Source: an uncultured Ardenticatenia bacterium
GTDB taxonomy: Bacteria; Chloroflexota; Anaerolineae; 4572-78; NAK82
NCBI GenBank assembly: GCA_937127125.1
Contig: CAKZLO010000034.1
Location: forward strand, 391,257-455,256
Direction of reading: 5' to 3'
DNA length: 64,000 bases
Under the pieces are notes generated by a model that worked only from the letters and a program-made list of their open reading frames with translations, made no database searches and had not been told where the DNA came from. Every line of letters starts with the position of its first letter. Within the stretch, counting starts at the first letter, position 1. Positions 1 to 7,626 of the stretch are shown piece by piece. Made by a program: the position numbers and the translations under genes.

Positions 1-3000
1 GTGCGGTCGCGAGCTACCTCGCGTGTCAACAGTGTCCCCAGTCCGAAACGGGTGAGAATCTCAGCGTATCCGATGAAGACAACAGCGAACTGGTAGCGCC
101 CTGCCCCCTCAGGGGCCAGGATGCGTAGCATCAACATAGCAAAGCCAAAGTCGATTATGCGGTTCAAAAGGGCCATGACCATAGGAGCCAAGCTGTTCTT
201 GGCGACGCGCTTGATAGGTTGATCGTCCGCTGACTCGCGGTACAGGCGTCCCCAAGCCCACACGCCAAGCAGGAACAGTGTCACCACGGCGGCAATAAAG
301 CTGCCATAAGCACCCAGTTTGACACTCAGGGGCGAGTAGACAAATCGCACTTCCCAATTGCCGGACTCTAGATATACCGCGCGAAAGTTACCATTAGCCA
401 GATGGATGTTGAGCTCTTTCTCTTGAGGATTCTCAGCGGACGTTTCTGTCGTCGGTCGGTAATATGCCTTCCAGCCTGGGAAGTAGCTGTCGGCCAGCAC
501 CAGCCAGCTCGGTGATGACAGTGTCACGCGTACTAGCACCTCGTTAGGTGTATAGCGAGTCACCTGAGCCGGCTGGAGCGGACAGTCTTCCGTCTGCGGC
601 TGGAATGGCCCCCTGATCGCGTGCCCGGCGCCATCGTCCTCCAGAATCACCTTACAGCGCGGATTCAGGCTGCGCAGGGCGTAATCCATCTCCTCTGCTG
701 CCACTTGGTGCGCCACAGGTACACTGAAAGCACGTGGTAATGCGTCCAAGTTCTCATAAACGCGCAGCTCACCATCGTACACGAGACGATAATTGGCGTT
801 AGGAATATGTTCCGTGGTCAGAACGTAGCGGACCCCTAGCAGGTCCAGCAACGCTGAATCGAGCGCCTCGTAGCCAGGAGCGTAGATGGGTGCAATGCGA
901 TTGTAGAGCAGGTCTCCCTGTGTCTGGATCAACCCCATATAATGCGCATATTGTTGCGGGATAATTGAATCGTAGCCGCGGACATCATAGAGATTCCAGA
1001 ACATAGGGGTATTGGCGATCAGGATGCGAGGTTCGCCAGGCACATCGAAGCTAGTAATTCGAAAAAGAGGGTCTTCGCGTTGGCGCTCCAACAACCATCT
1101 CACGACAGGTGGCTGAAACTCCAGCCAACGCGGATCAGCTGCCGGATTGAATCCCCAGTTGGCGGCCAGCAGGTCAGCTGCTACCACCAACACTGCCAGC
1201 GGCCACCAGATGGGTATTCCTCCCAGACGGCGTGGCAGACAAATTGAACAACGGCTGAGGCGTAGGACCACGCCAGCAGCCATCAGGAACAGGCAAAACT
1301 TGAGAAGATTAGGCCACTGATAGCCTAAAAGTTGCGCTCCATCGGCGAAAGCGTTCTGTGCCAGGCCGGACTGATTCAATGCCTGCTGTGCCAGCCGAAT
1401 AAACGGTGTCGGATAAAACGCCGCGGCACTCAGCAATACCATACCGGCTGCCCCACATCCGAACACGAGCCAGGCCAGACGTTGGCTGAGCATATGTACT
1501 GTCCATTTACCTGCCGATTCGCGCTGTGGCGTAGCAGAATTAGTGTGCTCGCTCTTGTCGCCGTTGTGGGCCAGCTGGGTCACTATCAGGCCAGCCAACA
1601 CAGCAACACTCAGCGTGAAGGGGAAGATCCAGCGGAACGGTGAGTGCAGCTGATTCCAATAGGGCAAGCCGTAATACAGTAACGCATACAGCGGTGTGCC
1701 GAAAGCAAAGGCAAGCGACAAAGCGGCCAGCAAGCAGAAGATGAGCTTGTGTCCCTCCCTTATACCTCCTTTCGCGCTTTCTGCAGGATCTGAATCAGAG
1801 ATCGGGTCATGTTCTCTGCGGACTGCTGTGGCTGCGGGGGTGCCCTTTCTCATTAACCATGTGGCTACAGAGGCGAGTACTGTCAATCCCGCCAGCGCTG
1901 CCAGCAAAGACGGCAACACACCAACATATGCGCCTGCCTCTACGCTGGTCTTAATGTCCCAGCCAGTGCAATAAGGGCATAATGGGTTGGGTTTGCCATG
2001 GGCATTGAGGCCGATAGGTTGCCAAGTCCAGCTGCGCAAATCGAACCAGCTGTGATGGCTGGGATTGCCGAAGAAGTCAGGGATGAGAAACGAAATAAGG
2101 CGACGAGGTGGCAAGGCCCATCCGACCACATCTGCATAGGTTGCTGATCCCGCGCGGAAGTTACGACTGGCTACCTCGTACATTGGGACAAATTGGATGG
2201 CGCCTAGCCCTATGCCTAACACCACCATTGCCATTAGCCACATGGCCAGACGCAATATAGGGCGCCAAGTGCGCTGATGTTGCCAGAGCATCAACAGGCG
2301 GCAAGCAGCATAGAACCCGCTCACCAAAAGTGTGTAATAAGTGATCTCTACATGTCCAGCCAGGACCTCCATACCGAGTGCCACTACGCCGACCGCAATG
2401 TATGGTATGGGTGAGTACGGGTGATCACCTTTCTCTTCCTGTTTACGGATGATGACTTCGATCACGGTGAGGAGCAGTGGCAGCCAAATGGCGGCAGCAA
2501 TAATCATGGTAAAAACTATGCTAACCACAAAAAAAGTGCTCAGTTGGAAGGTGACACCAGCCAACAAGGAGCCAACACGATGGGCACGCAGCGTACGCAG
2601 GAAGATGTAGGTGAAAAGGCCACCTAACCATAGCTGTAGCAGGGTAAACCAGCCGTATGCTTTAGCCAGTGGCAATATATAGAATAGGACACTAAAGGGG
2701 TAAAGGGCTGAGTGTTGTCCGTTGGCTAAGAAGGGATGTCCGGCGAAGATGTAAGGATTCCAAAGGGGTAGGCGACGCTCCTGAATGCTTTGCAGAATGA
2801 AACGTTTCCAGACATAGTTCTCCAGGACTAAGTCAGAAAGCAACATATTGTGAGGAGAACCGACTCCCAATTGTTCGGCAAAAGCAGACCATGGGGGCGC
2901 GGAGTAAAGGTTGTCTGCTGGCAGCAGTGTGTAGGATCCCAACGTGACCGGCGCCAGCAGAATAAGTGGCAGGACGAATAAGATCAACGCGCTTAACGCG

Positions 3001-3026
3001 TCCTGCCTGACAATGCGGCCACGCAA
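1..3026 (-). CDS. YfhO-family membrane protein fused to an oligosaccharide flippase domain (3' end outside window)
   Basis: The minus-strand frame is open from a TTG at 3026 to the window edge, about 1008 codons, with its C-terminus missing. I sampled the frame at four places and found no shift. TAGGAG lies 8 nt before the TTG. The first ~900 residues are a polytopic YfhO-like protein: an early N-terminal membrane segment, PLWNPYIFAGHPF near residue 80, many hydrophobic segments, then a lumenal-type part with DVRGYDSIIPQQY and LLGVRYVLT, both typical of the family. After a last helix and a basic stretch a second domain starts near residue 939 (RVAKNSLAPMVMALLNRIID, then LRILAPEGAGRYQFA). This looks like the N-terminus of a Wzx/MATE-type polysaccharide flippase. 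YfhO proteins are linked to glycosylation of surface polymers, so the fusion suggests coupled sugar modification and lipid-linked export. That role is inference. The next gene upstream is a polyprenol-phosphate sugar synthase. Confidence 0.8.
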   Translation of the reverse strand, partial: MRGRIVRQDALSALILFVLPLILLAPVTLGSYTLLPADNLYSAPPWSAFAEQLGVGSPHNMLLSDLVLENYVWKRFILQSIQERRLPLWNPYIFAGHPFLANGQHSALYPFSVLFYILPLAKAYGWFTLLQLWLGGLFTYIFLRTLRAHRVGSLLAGVTFQLSTFFVVSIVFTMIIAAAIWLPLLLTVIEVIIRKQEEKGDHPYSPIPYIAVGVVALGMEVLAGHVEITYYTLLVSGFYAACRLLMLWQHQRTWRPILRLAMWLMAMVVLGIGLGAIQFVPMYEVASRNFRAGSATYADVVGWALPPRRLISFLIPDFFGNPSHHSWFDLRSWTWQPIGLNAHGKPNPLCPYCTGWDIKTSVEAGAYVGVLPSLLAALAGLTVLASVATWLMRKGTPAATAVRREHDPISDSDPAESAKGGIREGHKLIFCLLAALSLAFAFGTPLYALLYYGLPYWNQLHSPFRWIFPFTLSVAVLAGLIVTQLAHNGDKSEHTNSATPQRESAGKWTVHMLSQRLAWLVFGCGAAGMVLLSAAAFYPTPFIRLAQQALNQSGLAQNAFADGAQLLGYQWPNLLKFCLFLMAAGVVLRLSRCSICLPRRLGGIPIWWPLAVLVVAADLLAANWGFNPAADPRWLEFQPPVVRWLLERQREDPLFRITSFDVPGEPRILIANTPMFWNLYDVRGYDSIIPQQYAHYMGLIQTQGDLLYNRIAPIYAPGYEALDSALLDLLGVRYVLTTEHIPNANYRLVYDGELRVYENLDALPRAFSVPVAHQVAAEEMDYALRSLNPRCKVILEDDGAGHAIRGPFQPQTEDCPLQPAQVTRYTPNEVLVRVTLSSPSWLVLADSYFPGWKAYYRPTTETSAENPQEKELNIHLANGNFRAVYLESGNWEVRFVYSPLSVKLGAYGSFIAAVVTLFLLGVWAWGRLYRESADDQPIKRVAKNSLAPMVMALLNRIIDFGFAMLMLRILAPEGAGRYQFAVVFIGYAEILTRFGLGTLLTREVARDR

Positions 3027-3037
3027 CGTTGCCGCTC

Positions 3038-3793
3038 CTAGCAGGGGATCTCGCCAGGTTGTTCGGGGCACGCTTTGATGTGGCGATGGCGCCAGCGAAT
3101 CTCAAATACACGCATCGCCGCTTCGACTTTGACAGGGATGGTCATCTTGCTGCGTCCGATGCGGCGATCCTCGAAGTAGATGGGTAGCTCAAGTATGCGT
3201 AGCCCAATCTTTTCGGCCATGTAGGCCATTTCCACCTGGAAAATATACCCATTGGACATGACTCGTCCGAGGCCAATCTGGCGTAATGCGCTACTGCGCC
3301 ACAACTTGAAGCCGGATGTGGCATCACGTGTGCGGATGCCGAGCGCCAGGCGCACCCATACAGAGTTGGCCCACCAGCTGAGAAACCAGCGTCCCCATCC
3401 CCAGCGCTCGTCCAGCCGTCCTCCTCGAACGTAACGCGATCCTACCACTACATCGTAATCTGTGATCGCCTCAAGGAACACGGGGATGTAGCTTGGGGAA
3501 TGTGAAAAGTCGGCGTCCATCTGGACTATGAAGTCAGCACCATGGTCGAGTGCCCAACGGAAGCCTTGCACATAGGCAGTGCCCAAACCCAGCTTGCCAG
3601 GGCGGTGGATGACGTGAATGATGCCAGGGTAGCGTAGTGCCAGCTCCTCTGCTACCTGACCAGTACCATCCGGTGAGGCATCATCCACGACCAGGAGCTC
3701 CAGGCCTTCTATGCCCAGAGCCAGCAATTCTGCTGCAATGGCGGGCAGATTGTCCGCCTCATTGTATGTAGGTATTACCACAACAAGTTTCAT
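3038..3793 (-). CDS. Polyprenol-phosphate mannosyl/glycosyl transferase (GT2, Dpm1-like)
   Basis: A 251-residue GT2 enzyme that would transfer a sugar, typically mannose from GDP-mannose, to a polyprenyl phosphate at the cytoplasmic face. It starts [16 protein letters not shown] and has DDASPDGTG, the metal-binding [10 protein letters not shown], and GSRYVRGG. These are the hallmark motifs of Dpm1-type synthases. It ends without membrane helices, so it is the short soluble type. The open frame runs to 3823, but an AGGAGA 9 nt before the ATG at 3793, and the family's usual start, favour 3793. The YfhO-flippase gene begins 11 nt downstream on the same strand, so the two probably form one unit for lipid-linked sugar supply and transfer. 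The sugar identity cannot be read from the sequence. Confidence 0.9.
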   Translation of the reverse strand: MKLVVVIPTYNEADNLPAIAAELLALGIEGLELLVVDDASPDGTGQVAEELALRYPGIIHVIHRPGKLGLGTAYVQGFRWALDHGADFIVQMDADFSHSPSYIPVFLEAITDYDVVVGSRYVRGGRLDERWGWGRWFLSWWANSVWVRLALGIRTRDATSGFKLWRSSALRQIGLGRVMSNGYIFQVEMAYMAEKIGLRILELPIYFEDRRIGRSKMTIPVKVEAAMRVFEIRWRHRHIKACPEQPGEIPC

Positions 3794-3924
3794 GGTTATG
3801 TCTCCTAATGGACAAAGCACCACACGAGAGGAGAAAGCTTCTCATCCCCAGAAGCCATTATACCGTGTTAGATATACCTTCTGCAAAGTCGCATAGGAAC
3901 CGCTAGGATCAGGTGTCTTAGATG

Positions 3925-3953
3925 TTGTGTAATGTGATACGTCACGGTATACT
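3925..3953 (+). promoter_or_regulatory. Sigma-70-type promoter of the osmC gene
   Basis: TTGTGT (3925-3930) and TATACT (3948-3953) are separated by 17 nt. The osmC start codon lies about 45 nt downstream and has its own Shine-Dalgarno site. Seen by eye only. Confidence 0.55.
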
Positions 3954-3998
3954 GCCATTGAGCTGAAGTTTATTGATATTTCATCAAGGGAGGCAATT

Positions 3999-4439
3999 AT
4001 GGCGCAGGCAACGATTACTCTGGTGGACGGGATGCAATTTGTCGTTGAGACGCCCAGTGGCCATGCTTTTGTGATCGATGCTATCCCTGATGTGGGAGGA
4101 CGCAATACGGGGCCACGACCGATGGAACTACTAGCAGCTGGTGTGGCGGGTTGCACAGCGATGGATGTGATTGCCATCTTGCGCAAGATGCAGCAAAAGG
4201 TAACAGGCCTTAAGGTGCAGGTGACTGGTGAGCAGGCTACTGAGCACCCCAAGCGATTTACCTCCATTCATATTCAGTATACTATTATCGGATATGGCGT
4301 GGAAGACGACAAAGTAGCACGAGCAATCGAGCTATCGCAGACTAAGTACTGCTCGGCAATTGCGAGTCTGCGCTCCGATGCACCGGTTACCTCGTCCTAT
4401 ACAATCCTCGAAGCGAGTTCCGAGACTATGGCGAAATGA
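3999..4439 (+). CDS. OsmC family peroxiredoxin-like protein
   Basis: A 146-residue OsmC-fold protein. The family reduces organic hydroperoxides with two cysteines. Both are visible: C52 in AAGVAGCTAMDV and C118 in TKYCSAIAS, each in its usual family context. The N-terminus has the expected beta hairpin, and RNTGPRPMELL precedes the first catalytic helix. GGGAGG sits 6 nt before the ATG. It is a single-gene unit with its own promoter, flanked by genes on the opposite strand. The sequence is closer to the general OsmC/YhfA class than to Ohr, so the substrate is uncertain. Nothing looks damaged. Confidence 0.93.
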   Translation: MAQATITLVDGMQFVVETPSGHAFVIDAIPDVGGRNTGPRPMELLAAGVAGCTAMDVIAILRKMQQKVTGLKVQVTGEQATEHPKRFTSIHIQYTIIGYGVEDDKVARAIELSQTKYCSAIASLRSDAPVTSSYTILEASSETMAK

Positions 4440-4560
4440 GGCCTGCGTGTGCGCTTGTGATTTAGATTAAGGTCTTGCAAAGTGTTCTTCGGTCAATTGG
4501 ACAATTGCTTGAGCTGACTCATCGCATAGGTTATATACCATCCCTGGCAAAAGACCTTCA

Positions 4561-5190
4561 CTAATCGGTGCCTGGGATGATCTCATATGTGGCAGGGCGA
4601 AAAACAGGGATGTGTCCCAATGCGTGGACAAGTGCAGCATCTTCTCCTAACGTATCGCGCCACAGGTAACCTTCGGTCAGGACTAGGAAGATACCGACCA
4701 CGGTAATGTAGACGCCCCATTCCGTCTTTGCCTTGCGGAAAAGCTCTAGTACTGCCTTCAGGGACATGCCAGTATTGGCCACATCCTCGACTATGGCTAC
4801 TTTCTTGCCATCCAGCTCACGTGCATGCTCACGAGGCAGGTAAAGGTGTTGCACGACATCCGGCTTGGTCACCGACGTGTACTCGTAAACAAGGGGATCC
4901 ACATCAAATGCCTTGGGTGTCTTACGCAACAGATAAGAGCGCCGCAGACCCAACGCCCGTCCTACTCCGTGTACCAATGGGATGCCTTGCTCGGGGATGC
5001 CTACCACGGCATCTGGATGATAGGGTCTGACGAGGGCCACTAGCTCAGCCACAACGGCGTCAATCTTCTCATAAGGTTCGTCATTGCAGTTGATCAGCGA
5101 GATGGCTATACCGCGCCCGATATCCACCATGCGCAGTTGCAGAGGATAACCGCCTTTGAGAACCACTGTGTACGTGTCGCGAATTTCCAT
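4561..5190 (-). CDS. Phosphoribosyltransferase (adenine/xanthine type, purine salvage)
   Basis: A type I phosphoribosyltransferase of 209 residues. The PRPP-binding loop is VAIVEDVANTGMS at residues 131-143. GIPEQGIPLVHGVGRALG near residue 65 matches the PPi-binding loop region of adenine/xanthine enzymes. It would convert a free nucleobase plus PRPP to the nucleotide in the cytoplasm. The open frame extends to 5232, but homology-like sequence begins at MEIRDTY, ATG at 5190. A GGAGG lies 15 nt upstream, which is long, so the start is likely but not certain. It lies 77 nt downstream of a BMP-type nucleoside-binding protein on the same strand, which suggests a salvage role. The base cannot be named. 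Confidence 0.82.
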   Translation of the reverse strand: MEIRDTYTVVLKGGYPLQLRMVDIGRGIAISLINCNDEPYEKIDAVVAELVALVRPYHPDAVVGIPEQGIPLVHGVGRALGLRRSYLLRKTPKAFDVDPLVYEYTSVTKPDVVQHLYLPREHARELDGKKVAIVEDVANTGMSLKAVLELFRKAKTEWGVYITVVGIFLVLTEGYLWRDTLGEDAALVHALGHIPVFRPATYEIIPGTD

Positions 5191-5267
5191 AGGAACGGAA
5201 CGGTACCTCCGTGGTCTGCAGGGGCGATACACTACAACCCCTGCAGACCTTCTAGATATAGTTGTTG

Positions 5268-6563
5268 CTACTTAGTGGGAGTAGGTGTGGGGGTAGGGGC
5301 GTCCCTCAGCTCCAGCTTATGACCTTCCGGTGGTGCAGAGGGGTATTCGCTCTTTACTCCATCCACAAACCACTGCATGGTTAGAAGATCCATATCAGTG
5401 AGACATTTGCCCTGAGGGACCTCGATGCGTACCACTTTTCCGTTCGGGTCCAAGCCGCTGCCGGAGAGCGGACCACAGAAGGGCTCAAAGCCTCCCTTAA
5501 TTTCTGCTACGAGTTGTTCGGCGGCAGCTCGTATTTCAGCTGGGACAAGCTGCTCATTCCAACCTGTCATAACGACAGCATCTGCCTCAAAGCCACCCCA
5601 CCAGTCATGGGGCTTCCAAGCACCATTAAGTGCCTCTTGGACCCGGGTGACGTAGTAGTTACCCCAATTCCACTCGTTGGTAACCAGAGAGCACGGTGCA
5701 TAGGGAGTTACATCAGTGCCGTAACCGACTGCTATGACGCCGGGCTCTTGGCAGGCTGTCTGGCTGCTGTAAGGGGTATCGGCCATCTGCCGGATGACCT
5801 TGTATCCCTCGGCGATGAGACCATCTGCAGCCAGCTGCTCCTTCTGGACGTCCAGCCAGCTGTTAATCCACACTACGCGCACTTCGGCGCTGTTCGGATC
5901 TTGCCCTGCCTCTTGCAATCCACGCTGCAGCCCCAAAGTGAACCCGTTGATCCCGCGCACTGGTTCAGGAATGGGATGGGTACCCACTAATCCGACCTTG
6001 TTGTAACCTAATCGCCCTACCACGTAGCCGGCAACATAGTCTCCTTGTTCTTGCTTGATGAAATAGGTGGAGAGATTGCGGCCGTTGCTCTTGGTCATCG
6101 GGTAGCCACTGCAATGTTCAAACAATACGTCGGCACGCTCTTCTGCCAGGCGTGATAGTGCCCATTGCGAGTCCCACCAAGTGCCAAAGACCAGGTGCGC
6201 GCCTCTCTCGAGCGCTGAGCGCAACACACGCTCAATGTCAGCGTCACTATAACCGACTTTCTCGATTACGCTGACATCCAGGGTGCGTCCGTCCGCGAGT
6301 TTGACCTTGAACGATAGACCACTGGTCTCAGTAACTTCGCCAAGGGTTTTCAGTTGCACGATGCCGCGGTAATGTGCTGCATTCCACCCGTTGTCGGTAG
6401 GCGAGTCGGCCAGCATGAAGACCACTTTGAAAACTTGAGGATTCTCGGCGCTTAGATGTGACATAGTGGCGACTGGCAAAGTTGCGGGTTGACGGGCCGC
6501 TACCAACCACATTGTCAGTAGCACAAGGAGTAATAATGTAAAGAAAGTTTTCCGGCTGTACAT
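5268..6563 (-). CDS. BMP-family substrate-binding protein (nucleoside-type uptake)
   Basis: A 431-residue exported protein of the BMP/Med (PnrA-like) family, which binds purine nucleosides or related ligands for ABC uptake. Residues 1-23 form a signal sequence ending AAR with no lipobox cysteine. KVVFMLADSPTDNGWNAAHY, GAHLVFGTWW, VGLVGTHPIPE and VIAVGYGTDVTPYAPCSLV follow the family pattern in order. The tail TPTPTPTK resembles the Thr-Pro linkers common in Chloroflexota secreted proteins. AGGAGG lies 11 nt before the ATG. No permease or ATPase gene is adjacent; the only partner is the phosphoribosyltransferase downstream. An upstream promoter is visible at 6614-6641. Confidence 0.88.
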   Translation of the reverse strand: MYSRKTFFTLLLLVLLTMWLVAARQPATLPVATMSHLSAENPQVFKVVFMLADSPTDNGWNAAHYRGIVQLKTLGEVTETSGLSFKVKLADGRTLDVSVIEKVGYSDADIERVLRSALERGAHLVFGTWWDSQWALSRLAEERADVLFEHCSGYPMTKSNGRNLSTYFIKQEQGDYVAGYVVGRLGYNKVGLVGTHPIPEPVRGINGFTLGLQRGLQEAGQDPNSAEVRVVWINSWLDVQKEQLAADGLIAEGYKVIRQMADTPYSSQTACQEPGVIAVGYGTDVTPYAPCSLVTNEWNWGNYYVTRVQEALNGAWKPHDWWGGFEADAVVMTGWNEQLVPAEIRAAAEQLVAEIKGGFEPFCGPLSGSGLDPNGKVVRIEVPQGKCLTDMDLLTMQWFVDGVKSEYPSAPPEGHKLELRDAPTPTPTPTK

Positions 6564-6613
6564 AATTGGTCTCCCTCCTTTTTTAATAAGTTTGGATAGC
6601 GGCCTGTGTTGTG

Positions 6614-6641
6614 ATTATATGGAGCACAGCTAACTTGTAAG
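6614..6641 (-). promoter_or_regulatory. Promoter of the BMP-phosphoribosyltransferase operon
   Basis: On the minus strand CTTACA, 16 nt, TATAAT. The -10 is consensus and the -35 matches four of six. It lies about 50 nt upstream of the BMP start codon. Confidence 0.5.
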
Positions 6642-6675
6642 GCAGGCTAAATTTGTCTATATCACCCCCTTTCTA

Positions 6676-6753
6676 AAAATCAAGAGCATTCAGAGCAGCA
6701 AGTTCAAATCTGGAAAACGGCCAATCCGGCCGCTTCTCTGCGGCGAATGCTCT
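6676..6753 (-). terminator. Branched stem-loop ending in a T-run, probable terminator of the lepB transcript
   Basis: AGAGCATTC (minus strand of 6745-6753) pairs with GAATGCTCT (minus strand of 6683-6691), followed by TGATTTTT. Two small hairpins, GCCGC/GCGGC and CGGCC/GGCCG, can form inside the loop. It lies just upstream of the BMP promoter, so it would stop read-through from lepB. Confidence 0.45.
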
Positions 6754-6780
6754 GTGCTCGGTTTTACCCGGATTTCGTCA

Positions 6781-6813
6781 GCGTGCTGTATGCGGAACGA
6801 TCTGACAGCACGC
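6781..6813 (-). terminator. Hairpin directly after lepB
   Basis: A 9-bp stem GCGTGCTGT/ACAGCACGC with a 15-nt loop, starting 4 nt after the lepB stop codon. There is no good T-run, so it may only stabilise the mRNA end. Confidence 0.35.
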
Positions 6814-6817
6814 CTTC

Positions 6818-7591
6818 CTATTGCACTGGTCCTACTGTCTCGGGCGGCCAATAGGAGAACCAAGCTCGCCCGATTACATTCCTCATCGGAATAGGTCCAA
6901 AAGTGCGTGAGTCATTGGAGAAATTGCGATTGTCTCCCAAAACGAAGAGATGCAGTGGAGGTATGTCCACGGGGCCATAATCCCCGTCGGCAGGGAAGAC
7001 TACATAGGGTTCATCGAGTAACTGATGGTTAACGAATACGCGACCATCGCGTATTTCAACCTGATCGCCCGGCAGGCCGACTACCCGTTTGATCAGTAGT
7101 TCATCCATCCCATTGATGCGTAACACGACGACATCGCCGCGTTGAGGTGAGCGTAGGTGTAGCCAATTACTGTAGGAAATCTTTTCCACCACCAGCCGCT
7201 GCTCGCTATGGAGGGTGGGTTCCATACTTTGACCATGCACTCGGGTCGCCTGAGCAACGAATAGATTGATCGCGAGTGCGACTATCATTGCTGGAACAAG
7301 CGTTTCCAACAGTATACGCAGTCCGCGTACCAGATAATGCCAAGCAGGCTGAACGTCATTGCAATGCCTCACTGTTCTCAGCCGCGGGGGGTACAACGCC
7401 GAAGCTTCTGCGGTACCTGTTGAGGAAAACATTCCAGATGACTGTTGCCACACCGGATGTGATCTGGCTGGTGTGGGATCAACGTGAGGGTGCCGTCGCA
7501 ATGGCACCGTATTATGCCTACCATAGTCTGCCTGGTCACGCTTGTGTGGCACGGCTTCGTGACCAGGCCATGGATGTGGCATCTCAGTCAT
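6818..7591 (-). CDS. lepB: Signal peptidase I
   Basis: A 257-residue membrane protease that removes signal peptides at the outer face of the cytoplasmic membrane. One transmembrane helix (about residues 88-112) is followed by HGQSMEPTL with catalytic Ser122, then LLIKRVVGLPGD with Lys168, and FVLGDNRNFSNDSRTFGPI, the conserved C-terminal box. It differs from common family members in an N-terminal extension of ~85 residues rich in His, Pro and Arg with no visible domain. AGGAAGAG lies about 12 nt before the ATG at 7591; an internal Met54 is an alternative start. The gene lies 35 nt downstream of pnp on the same strand. Confidence 0.93.
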   Translation of the reverse strand: MTEMPHPWPGHEAVPHKRDQADYGRHNTVPLRRHPHVDPTPARSHPVWQQSSGMFSSTGTAEASALYPPRLRTVRHCNDVQPAWHYLVRGLRILLETLVPAMIVALAINLFVAQATRVHGQSMEPTLHSEQRLVVEKISYSNWLHLRSPQRGDVVVLRINGMDELLIKRVVGLPGDQVEIRDGRVFVNHQLLDEPYVVFPADGDYGPVDIPPLHLFVLGDNRNFSNDSRTFGPIPMRNVIGRAWFSYWPPETVGPVQ

Positions 7592-7626
7592 GGTAGCATG
7601 TCTCTTCCTAAATGTATCAGTATGTA

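Noticed and set aside
6701-6715. GTTCAAATC, a tRNA T-loop-like sequence
   Set aside because: No flanking T-stem, anticodon arm or acceptor stem can be formed.
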